Shown: positions 1-8,900, counted from the stretch's first letter. The stretch: 37,935 bases of DNA from Planctomycetota bacterium (GCA_023261505.1 JAHFOV010000017.1:1-37935); one strand, 5' to 3'. The notes: generated by a model not told the origin, from the sequence alone. Program-made: numbers and translations.

Positions 1-1056
1 ACCTTGAATGCCATTAAACTCCATACTGAAGTGGAGGTAAGAGAAAAGGAGAACATTTGCCTCAGGGAGGAACTGGGCAAGAAGGCGCGCTTTGAGGATA
101 TATGTACTAGAGACCCGAAAATGAAAGAGGTCATTTCCCAGGCCCAGAAGGCCAGCAGTGTCCCCTACGCTGTGCTCATTACTGGGGAGAGCGGTACAGG
201 TAAAGAACTTCTGGCAAAGGCGATACATTACAATAGCCCAAGGGCCAGCAAGCCCTTTATTACCCTTAACTGTGCCGCCATACCCAGGGAGCTGATAGAG
301 AGTGAACTCTTCGGCCACGAAAAGGGGTCCTTTACAGGAGCCACCCAGAGGAAGGTAGGCCTCTTTGAGGCGGCCAACCAGGGCAGTATCTTCCTTGATG
401 AGATAGGAGACCTAAGTACGGCTGCCCAGTCCAAGATACTCAGGGTCCTTCAGGAAAAGGAGGTCCAGAGGGTAGGGGGGACCGAACCTATAAAAGTGGA
501 CGTCAGGATTCTGGCCGCTACTAATAAAAACCTTGCTGATGAGATTAAAAAGAATAACTTCCGGGAAGACCTCTTCTATCGTCTTAACTCCATCTCTATC
601 CATCTACCACCCCTCAGGGAAAGAAGGGGCGACATCCCCTTGCTTGTAGAGCGCTTCCTGACGAAGAGCTCCAACGAGATAAAAAAACGAATACAAGGTG
701 TATCTGCAGAGTGCATGCGCATTCTTGAAAGCTATGACTGGCCAGGCAATATCAGGGAGCTACAAAACGTCATAGAAAGGCTTGTAACATGGACAGAAAA
801 CGACTCTATCATCACAGAGGACTTCCTGCCTCCAGAATTGTTATCACAAATGGTTCGAACCACCCCCCAGTATAAGCGTGCTGGAAAATTATACGAAGTC
901 GTCCATTCACTCGAAAAGGACCTTATTGCTAACGCTTTAAAGGAGGCTGGTGGCAATAAGAGTAAGGTGGCTGAAATTCTTGGCATAAGCCGTCCCCTGC
1001 TCTATAAAAAGATAGAACTTTATGGCCTTGAAGAGCCAGTCCAAACCCCCTCTTAA
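1..1056 (+). CDS. NtrC-family sigma-54-dependent transcriptional activator, 5' truncated by window edge
   Basis: An enhancer-binding AAA+ activator that would use ATP to open promoters bound by sigma-54 RNA polymerase. Numbered from the TTG at 4, the Walker A motif GESGTGKE lies at residues 61-68, the sigma-54 contact loop is GSFTGA at 108-113 (canonical GAFTGA, Ala to Ser), and Walker B IFLDEIGD is at 129-136. A Fis-type helix-turn-helix (NKSKVAEILGISRPLLYKK) ends the protein. The frame is open to base 1, and the first ~40 residues look like the linker helix that normally follows a receiver domain. The true start and an N-terminal receiver or sensor domain are therefore probably upstream of the window, and the TTG is not a credible start. 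The fdn operon lies convergently downstream, but its upstream region shows no sigma-54 promoter, so the target is unknown. Confidence 0.93.
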   Translation, partial: TLNAIKLHTEVEVREKENICLREELGKKARFEDICTRDPKMKEVISQAQKASSVPYAVLITGESGTGKELLAKAIHYNSPRASKPFITLNCAAIPRELIESELFGHEKGSFTGATQRKVGLFEAANQGSIFLDEIGDLSTAAQSKILRVLQEKEVQRVGGTEPIKVDVRILAATNKNLADEIKKNNFREDLFYRLNSISIHLPPLRERRGDIPLLVERFLTKSSNEIKKRIQGVSAECMRILESYDWPGNIRELQNVIERLVTWTENDSIITEDFLPPELLSQMVRTTPQYKRAGKLYEVVHSLEKDLIANALKEAGGNKSKVAEILGISRPLLYKKIELYGLEEPVQTPS

Positions 1057-1103
1057 AGGAACTGTCACCAGTACTTTAAAAAGCCATGCCTAATAATGGT
1101 ATC

Positions 1104-1631
1104 TTAAGAACCCTTAACGTACTTTATTACGTAGCGGCCAATATCTTTAGCATTCACCCCGTAGATGGTAACTTCAAAGGGCCTACTCGACCCCATGGGA
1201 ATATCCATTACGTAAGCGGGGCTGGTCCCAAGCACCTTGCCGCTTGAATCAAGTACATCTACATTAAAAAGTACAAACTGAAAATCTCTTGAGCTGCCGT
1301 TTTCTAGCTCTCCAGTAAAGACTGTGTCATTAAAGGCTGGTTTGAAATTGAGATTTACAACTGAAAGACCTCCCCCGAGATCAATGGTAGTAGGCATCTT
1401 TTTTGGCGTTGGTGAAGGTGCTTTAGAAGGCTTGGGAGCCTGTGCAGTGGTGCCCTTTTCCAGGTTTGTTACCCTTTTTTCCAGGCGTTCAAGCCTCTGA
1501 GCCAGTTCATGCAGGGTCTCCTCCAGAGCCGTGAGTTTTTCCATGATGATGGCCTGAGGGTCGCTTGCACCCAAAAACAAAAAAAGATAAAGGAAAGCTA
1601 ACGGAATATTCCAACGAGTTTCGTATTTCAT
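1104..1631 (-). CDS. Exported coiled-coil protein with C-terminal beta domain, function unknown
   Basis: A 175-residue protein with no recognised function. It opens with a basic/hydrophobic segment (residues ~8-22, LAFLYLFLFLGA) that reads as a signal peptide. Next comes a heptad-rich coiled coil (~30-60, EKLTALEETLHELAQRLERL), a Pro/Ala/Lys linker (~62-80), and a C-terminal domain rich in beta strands (~82-175) resembling FxLYD/DUF3426-like extracellular domains. Such domains occur in envelope proteins of unknown role. No strong Shine-Dalgarno is seen before the ATG. The internal Met30 is an alternative start but would lose the signal. It is convergent with the upstream activator and separated from fdhE by a palindromic repeat, so it is probably a single-gene unit. 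Confidence 0.6.
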   Translation of the reverse strand: MKYETRWNIPLAFLYLFLFLGASDPQAIIMEKLTALEETLHELAQRLERLEKRVTNLEKGTTAQAPKPSKAPSPTPKKMPTTIDLGGGLSVVNLNFKPAFNDTVFTGELENGSSRDFQFVLFNVDVLDSSGKVLGTSPAYVMDIPMGSSRPFEVTIYGVNAKDIGRYVIKYVKGS

Positions 1632-1722
1632 AAAAGGTATTTTATCGATTTTTTAAGAACTCTGCAAAAGTTTACATATCTTTTAATCGTTCCAACTAGA
1701 TATACAGCTGAGACTAATATAA

Positions 1723-1872
1723 TCCCCCTCCCTTGATGGGAGGGGGTAGGGGAAGGGTAAGATGTGGCGTGCCAGCTTGTCTGGCACGTTGACTACCCTT
1801 CCAGCGTGCAACACAAGGTCGCACGCTACATCTTAATCACCCCTTCCCTACGCTCCCCCATCAAGGGGGAGG
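1723..1872. repeat. MITE-like imperfect palindrome with nested hairpins
   Basis: About 150 bp with ~50-bp imperfect terminal inverted arms. The left arm begins CCCCCTCCCTTGATGGGAGG and runs to TAAGATGTGGCGTG. The right arm is its reverse complement with a few indels (ending CATCAAGGGGGAGG). The core holds two perfect 7-bp hairpins, GTGCCAG/CTGGCAC (1769-1775 with 1781-1787) and AGCGTGC/GCACGCT (1803-1809 with 1821-1827). There is no open frame of its own. It fills the gap between two minus-strand genes and may be a non-autonomous mobile element or a structured RNA/terminator region. Confidence 0.7.
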
Positions 1873-1936
1873 AAACTCTGTTAGTCTTATCCATTAAGGG
1901 GAATGAATTTGAAGAGGCACTTTTAAGAGGTTTATT

Positions 1937-2818
1937 TTATATCCCTGCCAGATTTAGTTCCAGTTTTTCATATCCCTGCTCTCTTGCCCACAGGTCTAGT
2001 GGGGCGGTGGCTAGTTCGTCCACCACTGGCACGGCTTCAGGGTCTTTACCCAGGTCTACGGTTTTAATATACCGTCCGCAGGTTTCACATACGTCCAGCC
2101 TTACTGCAGGGCAGCCCTCCGCCACAAAACAAGAGAGTTTTGTTTCATTAGATTCGCCGCAGCCAGGACAGGCCAGCCTTTTGTATTGCCATTCTCCTTG
2201 ACAAAGGGCACATATCAAAAACCGCTGTGAGGCATTATCCACTGGACGTAGATATCCTGTCTGGGGGCTGTGCCCACAGAAGGGACAGCGAGGTAGGGAC
2301 AGACCTGCGTGTCTGTCCTCTGGCGGCGTCCTTTCCCTACTTTTTATAAGCCTATCCAAGACATACTGCAAGTAGGGTTGCAGTAATACCCTGGGGAAAA
2401 AGAAGAGCGGTTGTTCTCTATGTTTAGCCAGCCGGTAGTCCTCTATTACGGCCTCCCAACCCATCGGGCCCCAATGGGAGACCTCTTTACTCATAGCAGC
2501 CAGGAGCGGAGGGCCTTCACTCGCAATAAGAAGAAGGGACGGAGCAAGAGGGAAAAGTATCTCCACGCCTTTTTTAAGTACACGCATGTCTAGCCTACAC
2601 TCTAAGCCACGCTCAGGGGCCCCCGGCTTCCTATTCAGAGTAAAAACTCCTTTATTTCCTTTTACTTTATCATACAGCCCTTTTTGAAAGGAAAGGATTT
2701 TATGGTAAAAAATCAGTATCTCGCTGGCGAAGGTATAACGATGGGCAAGCACCTTGCAGCGTTCTATCTTTGAATCCCAGGAAGGAAGGCTTATTGTTTC
2801 ACCATACAGGACAGTCAT
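1937..2818 (-). CDS. fdhE: Formate dehydrogenase accessory protein FdhE
   Basis: A 293-residue cytoplasmic maturation factor for respiratory formate dehydrogenase. The family binds the catalytic subunit and is needed for its activity. The C-terminal half carries four CxxC pairs typical of FdhE (CPFCGH, CALCQGE, CPGCGES, CETCGRY), expected to hold iron or zinc. Length is close to the E. coli protein (~309 aa). The start is set at the ATG at 2818 because it overlaps the stop of the upstream cytochrome gene as ATGA, a classic translational coupling. A longer reading from 2869 would run deep into that gene and is unlikely. It is the last gene of the fdnGHI-fdhE operon. Confidence 0.92.
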   Translation of the reverse strand: MTVLYGETISLPSWDSKIERCKVLAHRYTFASEILIFYHKILSFQKGLYDKVKGNKGVFTLNRKPGAPERGLECRLDMRVLKKGVEILFPLAPSLLLIASEGPPLLAAMSKEVSHWGPMGWEAVIEDYRLAKHREQPLFFFPRVLLQPYLQYVLDRLIKSRERTPPEDRHAGLSLPRCPFCGHSPQTGYLRPVDNASQRFLICALCQGEWQYKRLACPGCGESNETKLSCFVAEGCPAVRLDVCETCGRYIKTVDLGKDPEAVPVVDELATAPLDLWAREQGYEKLELNLAGI

Positions 2819-3486
2819 GATATACCCATTACTCTCTTGTACCACCTGGCGTGGTGGGCCTTGGCCCATGCCTCAGTGACTTTACCCTCCACCATCGCCC
2901 TTAGCGACCCAGGCGATGCAAAAAGTCCCATGTACATATGGACAATTATGGCTCCCATGGCAACAATTGCAAAGATTTCATGGGCCAATATGCTTGCCAG
3001 CCAGAGCTCCCGAGAAAACTTCTCTCTAAACCACAGGACTATTCCAGACAAAAGCAGTATAAGGCCGCTAAAGGCCAGTACCCAGAATAGGAGCTTTTGC
3101 CCCGCATTGAAGCGCCCCGCCTCTGGCACCCCTTCCTTATGTGTTATGTACTTCCATGAATATCGCATCCACTCCCAATCCTCTGGATACATCCATAGAC
3201 ACCTCCGCCAGGAGATGGTCATGATAGTGACAGCAAGGGCGAAAAGCACACCCGCATAAGGGTGCCATATTCTTATATTTGTTCCGCCGCCAAGTAGCGG
3301 GTAAAGCCACGTGCCAAGCCTCGGAGAATACAGAGCAAGGCCTGAGAGTAATAGGTAAAGGAAGGATATAGCTACAGTCCAGTGAACCAACCGTTCTCTG
3401 AGATTATACCTTTCTATCTCCGCACTGGATACAAGTACTGCTTCAGTTTCTTTTACAACACTCTTTTTTTGTCTCTTTGGTTTCAT
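2815..3486 (-). CDS. fdnI: Formate dehydrogenase gamma subunit, cytochrome b
   Basis: The membrane cytochrome b subunit (223 aa), which takes electrons from the beta subunit and reduces quinone. Four hydrophobic segments are visible, beginning at LVHWTVAISF, IWHPYAGVLF, LLFWVLAFSG and LASILAHEIF. Histidines in LVHW, IWHP, LAHE and IVHMY are suited to ligate two b haems, as in FdnI-type subunits. The ATG at 3486 is preceded by AGGGAAA about 10 bases upstream and lies 16 bases after the beta-subunit stop. The longer reading to 3576 would overlap fdnH and is disfavoured. The stop overlaps the fdhE start. The basic N-terminal extension before the first membrane segment is somewhat long. Confidence 0.92.
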   Translation of the reverse strand: MKPKRQKKSVVKETEAVLVSSAEIERYNLRERLVHWTVAISFLYLLLSGLALYSPRLGTWLYPLLGGGTNIRIWHPYAGVLFALAVTIMTISWRRCLWMYPEDWEWMRYSWKYITHKEGVPEAGRFNAGQKLLFWVLAFSGLILLLSGIVLWFREKFSRELWLASILAHEIFAIVAMGAIIVHMYMGLFASPGSLRAMVEGKVTEAWAKAHHARWYKRVMGIS

Positions 3487-3502
3487 AACTTGCTGTGTTT
3501 CC

Positions 3503-4357
3503 CTAACCACGGGTTTTTTCTTCTGCCCGCATAGGACCAAATTTAAGATAATGCAACGCGGCGGTGAGAATACCACCCAAGAGTACTACATTTCCCACAG
3601 TCTTTAGTGGCCCCTTCCAGAGGGAAACAATCCATGGAACACTGGGGTCTCTAGGGAGGCCGTAGTCCTCAGGTCTATCCCCATGGGGCAATACATATAT
3701 AGCATGGGTTCCAAGGACTCCAGGGGGGTCGTAAATAGCTGCCTGGCTAAAGCCTTGAGCCTTTAGTTGCCTCACCCTTTTCATGGCTTTTTCCAACATC
3801 TGTTTTTTAGTACCGAACTGTAGACAACCTGTAGGGCAGGCCTTTATGCAGGCCGGTTCTAATCCCGCCGCTACCCTGTCTGAACACAAGGTGCATTTAT
3901 ACACTTTCTGGCTCTTGGGGCTAAGCCTTGGGACATCGAAAGGGCAGCCCGTTACACAGAACTGGCAGCCTATGCAGTTCTCCTGTACAAAGTCTACAAT
4001 ACCATTAGTGTATTGGACTATAGCCCCTGGGGCGGGACATGCCCTTAGACAACCCGGATCCGCGCAGTGCATGCACTGGTACTTTGCCATTGTCCAGCCA
4101 AAGCTCCCACCCAGTTCTACTTCTCTGAATTTTATCAGGTTCCAGAAGTTGTAAGCCAGTTCAGGCATGGTCTGATAACTCCCCGTATAAGGATAGGTCT
4201 CCTCCACAGGGGTGTCATTCCATTCCTGACAGGCCACCTCACAGGCCTTACAGCCTATGCAGACGGAGACATCTATGAGTTTACAGACCCTTTCTGTCTC
4301 CTTGATTCCCAGGGTAGGATAGTTGGTGGCAGAAATAGCTTTTAGCTCTAGGGCCAT
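3503..4357 (-). CDS. fdnH: Formate dehydrogenase beta subunit, 4x[4Fe-4S]
   Basis: The electron-transfer subunit (284 aa). Four ferredoxin-type cysteine groups can be read: CIGCKACEVACQEW, CMHCADPGCLRACP, CIGCQFCVTGCPF and CTLCSDRVAAGLEPACIKACP (the last slightly spread, as in the family). They would form a wire of four [4Fe-4S] clusters between the alpha-subunit molybdopterin site and haem b. A C-terminal hydrophobic helix (VGNVVLLGGILTAALHYL) anchors it to the membrane with the clusters outside. The ATG lies 2 bases after the fdnG stop, with a weak SD (AAGGT) inside the end of fdnG. No signal peptide is seen, which fits co-export with the Tat-borne alpha subunit. Confidence 0.95.
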   Translation of the reverse strand: MALELKAISATNYPTLGIKETERVCKLIDVSVCIGCKACEVACQEWNDTPVEETYPYTGSYQTMPELAYNFWNLIKFREVELGGSFGWTMAKYQCMHCADPGCLRACPAPGAIVQYTNGIVDFVQENCIGCQFCVTGCPFDVPRLSPKSQKVYKCTLCSDRVAAGLEPACIKACPTGCLQFGTKKQMLEKAMKRVRQLKAQGFSQAAIYDPPGVLGTHAIYVLPHGDRPEDYGLPRDPSVPWIVSLWKGPLKTVGNVVLLGGILTAALHYLKFGPMRAEEKTRG

Positions 4358-4359
4358 AT

Positions 4360-7300
4360 TTATACCTTTTCCACCTTCACCAGGAAACCCTTGTACTCAG
4401 GGATTGAGCAATTGGGGTCTAAGGCCGTAGGGGTGAGAAAATTGGCCAGGGGACCTTTAACCCTTCCGGCAAAACCCCAATGTATAGGGATGCCTATCTG
4501 CCAGACCTTTTTCCCATTTACTTCCATCGGCTTTATCCTCTTTGTTACATGGGCCTTGCCCTGGACGCTACCCCGTATAGAGGAGACCCTAATCTCCTGT
4601 TGGTTCTTTATACCCAGTTCTTCCGCCAGGCCTTCAGGTATCTCCACAAAGAATTCAGGTTGTAGTTCTGAGTTGACCGTTATGTGTTTGGTCCAGAAAT
4701 GGAAATGTTCTGTCAACCTATATGTGGTGCAGACTATGGGATACTCGTCAGGTGTCCCATATTTATCCATATCTGACTTGAATGTTTTGGCAAGTGGGTT
4801 TGTGCTTACACCTGGGTGAAGTATATTCTTCACTGGAGATTCTATAGGTTCATAATGTTCTGGGAATGGGCCCTCCGCAAGATCTGAGGCAAAAATTTTT
4901 CCTGCCCCCTCAGGAAGCCATATGAATGCACCAAGACCGGCCTCTGGCGGGCAATCGTGCTTATAATCAGGTATATCACCCACCCACCTCTCTCCGTTCC
5001 AACATATACCGGCCCTGGTAGGGTCCCAGGGGCGCCCCTGTGCGTCACAAGAGGCACGGTTATACATAATTCGCCGGTTAGCAGGCCAGCTCCACGTCCA
5101 CTCAGGGTACATTCCGAGCCCGGTGGGGTCTTTTAGGCCTCTCCTGGCCATCATGTTACCTTCCTCGGTGAAACAGCCGCAGTATATCCAGTTCCCGCAG
5201 GCTGTAGAACCATCGTCCTTAAGCTGGTCGTAGGAGGAAAGTTGGTGTCCCTTCCTCAGGATAATCTTTCCATTTTCATCCTTTAGGTCTTCTAAAGCCT
5301 GCCCGTTAATTTCTTTGGCCACCTCCTCTAAAAGAGGATTAGTAGGATTATTATAAGGCCAGTGGAGATGTAGTATAGGCTCTGGGAATGTGCCAGGAAC
5401 TTGCTCGTATAATTTCCTCACTTTCAGGAAAATACTGGCAAGGATTTCCTGGTCAGCCTTAGCCTCTCCAGGGGGGTCCAGGGCCTTCCATTTCCACTGT
5501 ACCCATCGGGCTGAATTGGTAAAGGAGCCATCCTTTTCTGCAAAATTGGCCGCTGGCAGGAGGAACACCTCGGTGTTAATTGTAGTGGGGTCTATGCCCG
5601 GGGCCTTCCAGAATTGTGCCGTTTCTGTCTCAAAGCATTCTGCTACCACCAGCCATTTGAGCTTAGAAAGGGCGGCTAGCATCTTGTTAGAATGAGGCCC
5701 ATTGGCCACTGGGTTTATACCAAAACAGAGCATGCCCTCCAACTTACCTTGATACATATCATCAAACATGTTCACCCAGCTATAATCTCTTTCTATCTTA
5801 GGGAGGTAGTCATAACAGAAATCATTTTCTTTATTAGCGTACCTACCAAACATACATTTCATGAAACTGACAAAGAATTTCGGATAATTTCCCCAGTAAT
5901 TCATGGAGGTAGGGATGAGGGTCCTTGGGGTATTTGCTTTCAGGTAGTCTTTGAGGTTCTGATGCTGCACGGAAGGAATCTTAAGATACCCTGGAAGTTT
6001 CTCATAAGACACGCCATGGTCTGTCCCACCCTGTATGTTAGAGTGCCCTCGCAGGGCGTTGAGTCCTCCGCCCGGTCTGCCAATATTTCCCAGAAGTAGT
6101 TGTAATATGGCAGCGGCACGTAAAATCTGTACAGAGAAGGTATGGTGGTTCCAGCCCAGGGCATACATGATGGTACCAGCCTTATCGGGGGTACCTGTGG
6201 AACATACAATCTCTGCTACCCTGAGAAAATCCTTCACGGATGCACCAGTAATTTGTGAAACTAATTCAGGTGTATATCTCTCGAAATGTTTTTTTAGAAG
6301 CTGGAGGACGCATCTTGGGTCTTGCATGGTAGGGCCTTGTCTGACGTAGCCCTTTTCATCTTGTTCATACTGCCAGGTGCTTTTGTCATAGGTATGTGTG
6401 TTGTGGTTAAAACCGGAGAAAAGACCATCCTTGAAGGAGAACCCCTCCTTTATAAGGAAAGGGCCATTGGTAAACAGCCTGACGTATTCCTCATGATAGA
6501 GGCCCTTAGAGAGGGTATAATTTATAAGTCCGCCCAGGAAGGCTAGATCTGAACCAGCCCTTATTTGTACGTAGCAATCGGAAACGGCCGCTGTCCTGTT
6601 AAATCTCGGGTCTACACATACTAGTTTTGCCCCTCTATTTTTCTTGGCATCAATCACCCACTTGAAGCCACAGGGGTGGTTCTCTGCAGGATTACCACCC
6701 ATTGCCAGAATCACATCTGAGTTGCGAATATCAACCCATCCATTTGTCATTGCCCCTCGGCCGAAGGTGGGCGCCAGACTGGCGACCGTGGGAGAATGTC
6801 AGAGACGGCTCTGCTGGTCTAGATATACCACTCCAAGGGCCCGCATGGTCTTTACGAGGAGAAAATTCATTTCACCGGTGTCGGTACAGCCTCCGATACC
6901 CGCCATCCCCATGGTACGGTTGACTATCCTACCCTCTTCATCCCTGGATTGGAATGTCTTGTCCCTCGTGTCTTTAATGTGGCGTGCAATCTCAGTTAGG
7001 GCGAAATCCCAATCTACCTCGTGCCAGTGGGTAGACCCAGGGGAACGGTAAAGGGGTTTAGTTAGACGGCGGTCATTGACAACGTATTGTTTTAGTGACG
7101 CCCCTTTGGGACAAAGGGTTCCCTGGTTTATGGGGTGGTCAGGGTTTCCTTCGACGTGCACAACGGTGGGGGTAACATTAGCAGCCCTATCTCCCATTGT
7201 GTGAATAATTACCCCGCAGCTTACTGAGCAGTAAGGACAGGTGCTTTGGGTCTCAGTGGTACGAGAAATCTTAAGCCCTTTGACCTCGGCCATGGCTGGC

Positions 7301-7377
7301 CTTAGGTCAAACCCAAGACCGGATAAGAAGGCCCCAGTGGCGCTGAGCTTAAGGAAATGGCGTCTGGTTAGCTCCAT
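4360..7377 (-). CDS. fdnG: Formate dehydrogenase alpha subunit, selenocysteine-containing, Tat-exported
   Basis: The catalytic subunit that oxidises formate to CO2 at a bis-molybdopterin guanine dinucleotide site in the periplasm. The gene reads as two open frames divided by an in-frame TGA at 6799-6801. Translated as Sec193 the junction is RLUHSPTVASLAPTFGRGAM, the well-known FdnG active-site context, giving 1005 aa. The N-terminus has a twin-arginine signal (RRHFLKL from residue 5). A [4Fe-4S] site follows (C47, C50, C54, C89). A SECIS hairpin lies directly after the UGA. First gene of the operon with fdnH, fdnI and fdhE. No selA, selB, selC or selD is in the window, so they must be elsewhere. 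Automated calling will split this gene in two. Confidence 0.96.
6770..6801 (-). promoter_or_regulatory. Bacterial SECIS element of fdnG with its UGA codon
   Basis: Counting U of the UGA as 1, bases 15-32 fold into a hairpin. G15-C32 and G16-C31 pair, U17 is bulged, 18-21 (CGCC) pair with 27-30 (GGCG), and the apical loop holds G23 and U24. In the E. coli fdhF/fdnG elements a bulged U17 and apical G23-U24 are the SelB contacts, and here they occur at the same distances from the UGA. This supports selenocysteine insertion rather than a nonsense mutation. Confidence 0.88.
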
Positions 7378-7597
7378 TTCTTCCCTTTGAAAACTGAACT
7401 AAAATTAACCCAAATAGCACCAAAAGTCAATGTGTTAATTTTTAGGGCAACATCTTAAAAGTGGCAATTTTTTCCAAAAATTTCTTGATAAGCTAGGCAA
7501 ACAAGAGAAAATATAGTATATGACGTTTAGAAATGCCTGCGAAAGTTGCCAGCAACCCCACGGTTCATCCTGATTCTTATGAAGCGGAGGAGAATCT

Positions 7598-7702
7598 GTC
7601 ATTGCGAGCGGAGCGAAGCAATCTCTTTGAAGGAAAGGGGATTGTTCGCCAGAGGCGAATCCGCCTTTGGCGTGACTTCGAGACTGGGCCCCTCGCAATG
7701 AC
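7598..7702. repeat. Short palindromic element with 11-bp perfect inverted ends
   Basis: A 105-bp element bounded by GTCATTGCGAG and its exact complement CTCGCAATGAC. The interior repeats the purine-rich phrase GCGGAGCGAAGCAATC and has a second inverted pair (TTCGCCAGAGGCGAA). Elements of this 'CATTGCGAGC...' type are common as dispersed, non-coding palindromes in several bacterial phyla. The rest of the 7378-7783 gap shows no gene. Small open frames here are by-products of the repeat. It lies between the divergent fdn operon and the zinc-knuckle genes. Confidence 0.75.
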
Positions 7703-7783
7703 TAGTACGTTTGAAGCGGCTTGCGTATTTTGTAGAGGTCTTATTTAATGTATCTATCTTTAGATTAGAAAGGGAAGGCGAAA

Positions 7784-8068
7784 ATGGCTAAGACAGCTAA
7801 CACCTATGTTTGTAGTACCTGTGGTGTTGCCGCTACAGGAAAAGGGCATCTATGTAATCCTGTGAAGGCTGAAAAGGTCACAGTCTGCAGATACTGTGGA
7901 AGGTTGGCGGATAATCCTCGCCATGTGTGTGAACCAATCGTAGCTAAGATAAAGTATACTTGTGGTAACTGCGGTAGGGTAGCGACAGGTCGTAACTTTC
8001 TTTGCAATCCCCAGCCCATTCCCAAGGCTGCGAAGAAGCCCGCCAAGATAAAAGCAAAGGGGCGTTAA
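7784..8068 (+). CDS. Small triple zinc-knuckle protein (25-residue repeats)
   Basis: A 94-residue, probably cytoplasmic protein of unknown function. Nine cysteines fall in a strict pattern C-x2-C-x10-C repeated every 25 residues: C10/C13/C24, C35/C38/C49, C60/C63/C74. Units 1 and 2 also have His two residues before the last Cys (H22, H47), giving possible CCHC zinc sites. The third has Phe72 there. The C-terminal tail is Lys/Ala/Pro-rich (KAAKKPAKIKAKGR), which suggests nucleic-acid or acidic-partner binding. The start ATG follows AGGGAAGG. The next gene is a diverged tandem copy. No named family is recognised with confidence. Confidence 0.75.
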   Translation: MAKTANTYVCSTCGVAATGKGHLCNPVKAEKVTVCRYCGRLADNPRHVCEPIVAKIKYTCGNCGRVATGRNFLCNPQPIPKAAKKPAKIKAKGR

Positions 8069-8162
8069 GAGGCGGTTATTTTCTAACTAGCGGCAGCGTT
8101 CAAAAACTAATAGTTATAAAGAAGGTTTTTGATTTTTCTTGGCTTAAAAAGCGGAAGCAATA

Positions 8163-8453
8163 ATGGCCCAGGTTTCTGAAGGCTTTATTTGTAGTACCTG
8201 TAGCGTAACTTCCACAGAAAGAGGACATCTTTGTAACCCCGTAAAACTTGAAAGGCGCACCGCCTGCAGGTATAAAGGGGAGCCTAAGGACAGTCCTGGT
8301 CAATTGTGTGAAAATATCGCCAATAAGATAAAATATGCTTGCGTTAGCTGTGGTAGAATGTCGCCCGTTCCCGATTTTCTTTGCTATCCCAAGACTATTT
8401 CAAAGGCCGCTTTGAGGGCAATGAAGAAAGGGGTTAGGCCACATTCAAGCTGA
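8163..8453 (+). CDS. Diverged tandem paralogue of the zinc-knuckle protein
   Basis: A 96-residue protein aligning residue for residue with the upstream 94-aa protein without gaps through residue 76. It shares phrases such as CSTC, GHLCNPVK, KIKYACVSCGR and FLC. Units 1 (C10, C13, H22, C24) and 3 (C60, C63, C74) keep their cysteines. In the middle unit C38 is replaced by Lys and H47 by Gln, so that zinc site is probably lost. The tail is again basic (KAALRAMKKGVR). It starts 94 bases after its partner with a weak SD (AAGCGG). The pair arose by tandem duplication. Function unknown. Confidence 0.72.
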   Translation: MAQVSEGFICSTCSVTSTERGHLCNPVKLERRTACRYKGEPKDSPGQLCENIANKIKYACVSCGRMSPVPDFLCYPKTISKAALRAMKKGVRPHSS

Positions 8454-8480
8454 CAAGTTCGCCGAAGGAGGAGCCTCACG

Positions 8481-8900
8481 TTATCTGGCTAGTATTATGC
8501 CTGCTATAATGGCCAGGGTTATCCCAAGGATTTGTGTATAGTTTAACTGAGCACTAAAGAACCACCACATCCACAAGACAGTAAGGGCCGGGCTAAGAGA
8601 GACCAGGGGGGCAACAATCTCAGGCTTACCTCCCGCCTTGAAAGCGTAGATTATTGTCAGAGTGCCAAAGGCTGCAAAGAACCCAGCCCCAAAGGCTAAG
8701 GCGTCGGCCTTTTGAGAGGGCTGCTCTGCCCCTAGGCGTACAAACAAAAGCAGAGGCAACAGGGCTGCAAGAAATCCTACAGACTCGAATACTATTACCC
8801 TGAAGGGGTTCTTCACAACATGGGTGGAGAAACTAATCAAAGGAGACCATATACTCCAGAAGAAAAGGGTTAGTAAACTAAAGATAAGCCAGGGTTTCAT
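8481..8900 (-). CDS. Single-domain EamA/DMT-type membrane protein
   Basis: A 139-residue integral membrane protein with about five hydrophobic segments (from IFSLLTLFFWSIW, VGFLAALLPLLLF, LAFGAGFFAAFGTLTIIYAF, IVAPLVSLSPALTVLW and ILGITLAIIAGIIL). The C-terminal part matches the EamA drug/metabolite transporter repeat, including a motif of the type PxxLSPxxT and a last helix ending GIIL. Most EamA transporters have two such repeats (~300 aa). A half-size protein would have to dimerise, as small DMT proteins do. The substrate cannot be deduced. It stands alone, convergent with the zinc-knuckle genes. Confidence 0.78.
   Translation of the reverse strand: MKPWLIFSLLTLFFWSIWSPLISFSTHVVKNPFRVIVFESVGFLAALLPLLLFVRLGAEQPSQKADALAFGAGFFAAFGTLTIIYAFKAGGKPEIVAPLVSLSPALTVLWMWWFFSAQLNYTQILGITLAIIAGIILAR

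Noticed and set aside
6799-6801. Nonsense mutation dividing the formate dehydrogenase gene
   Set aside because: Sec context and a correctly placed SECIS hairpin explain the UGA.
7378-7500. Sigma-54 promoter before the formate dehydrogenase operon (TTGGAAAAAATTGC)
   Set aside because: The GG and GC are 8 bases apart instead of the required 10.
7435-7748. Two small open frames around the palindromic repeat
   Set aside because: They read through the repeat (phrases like FAPLAMT arise wherever this element occurs) and have no SD.
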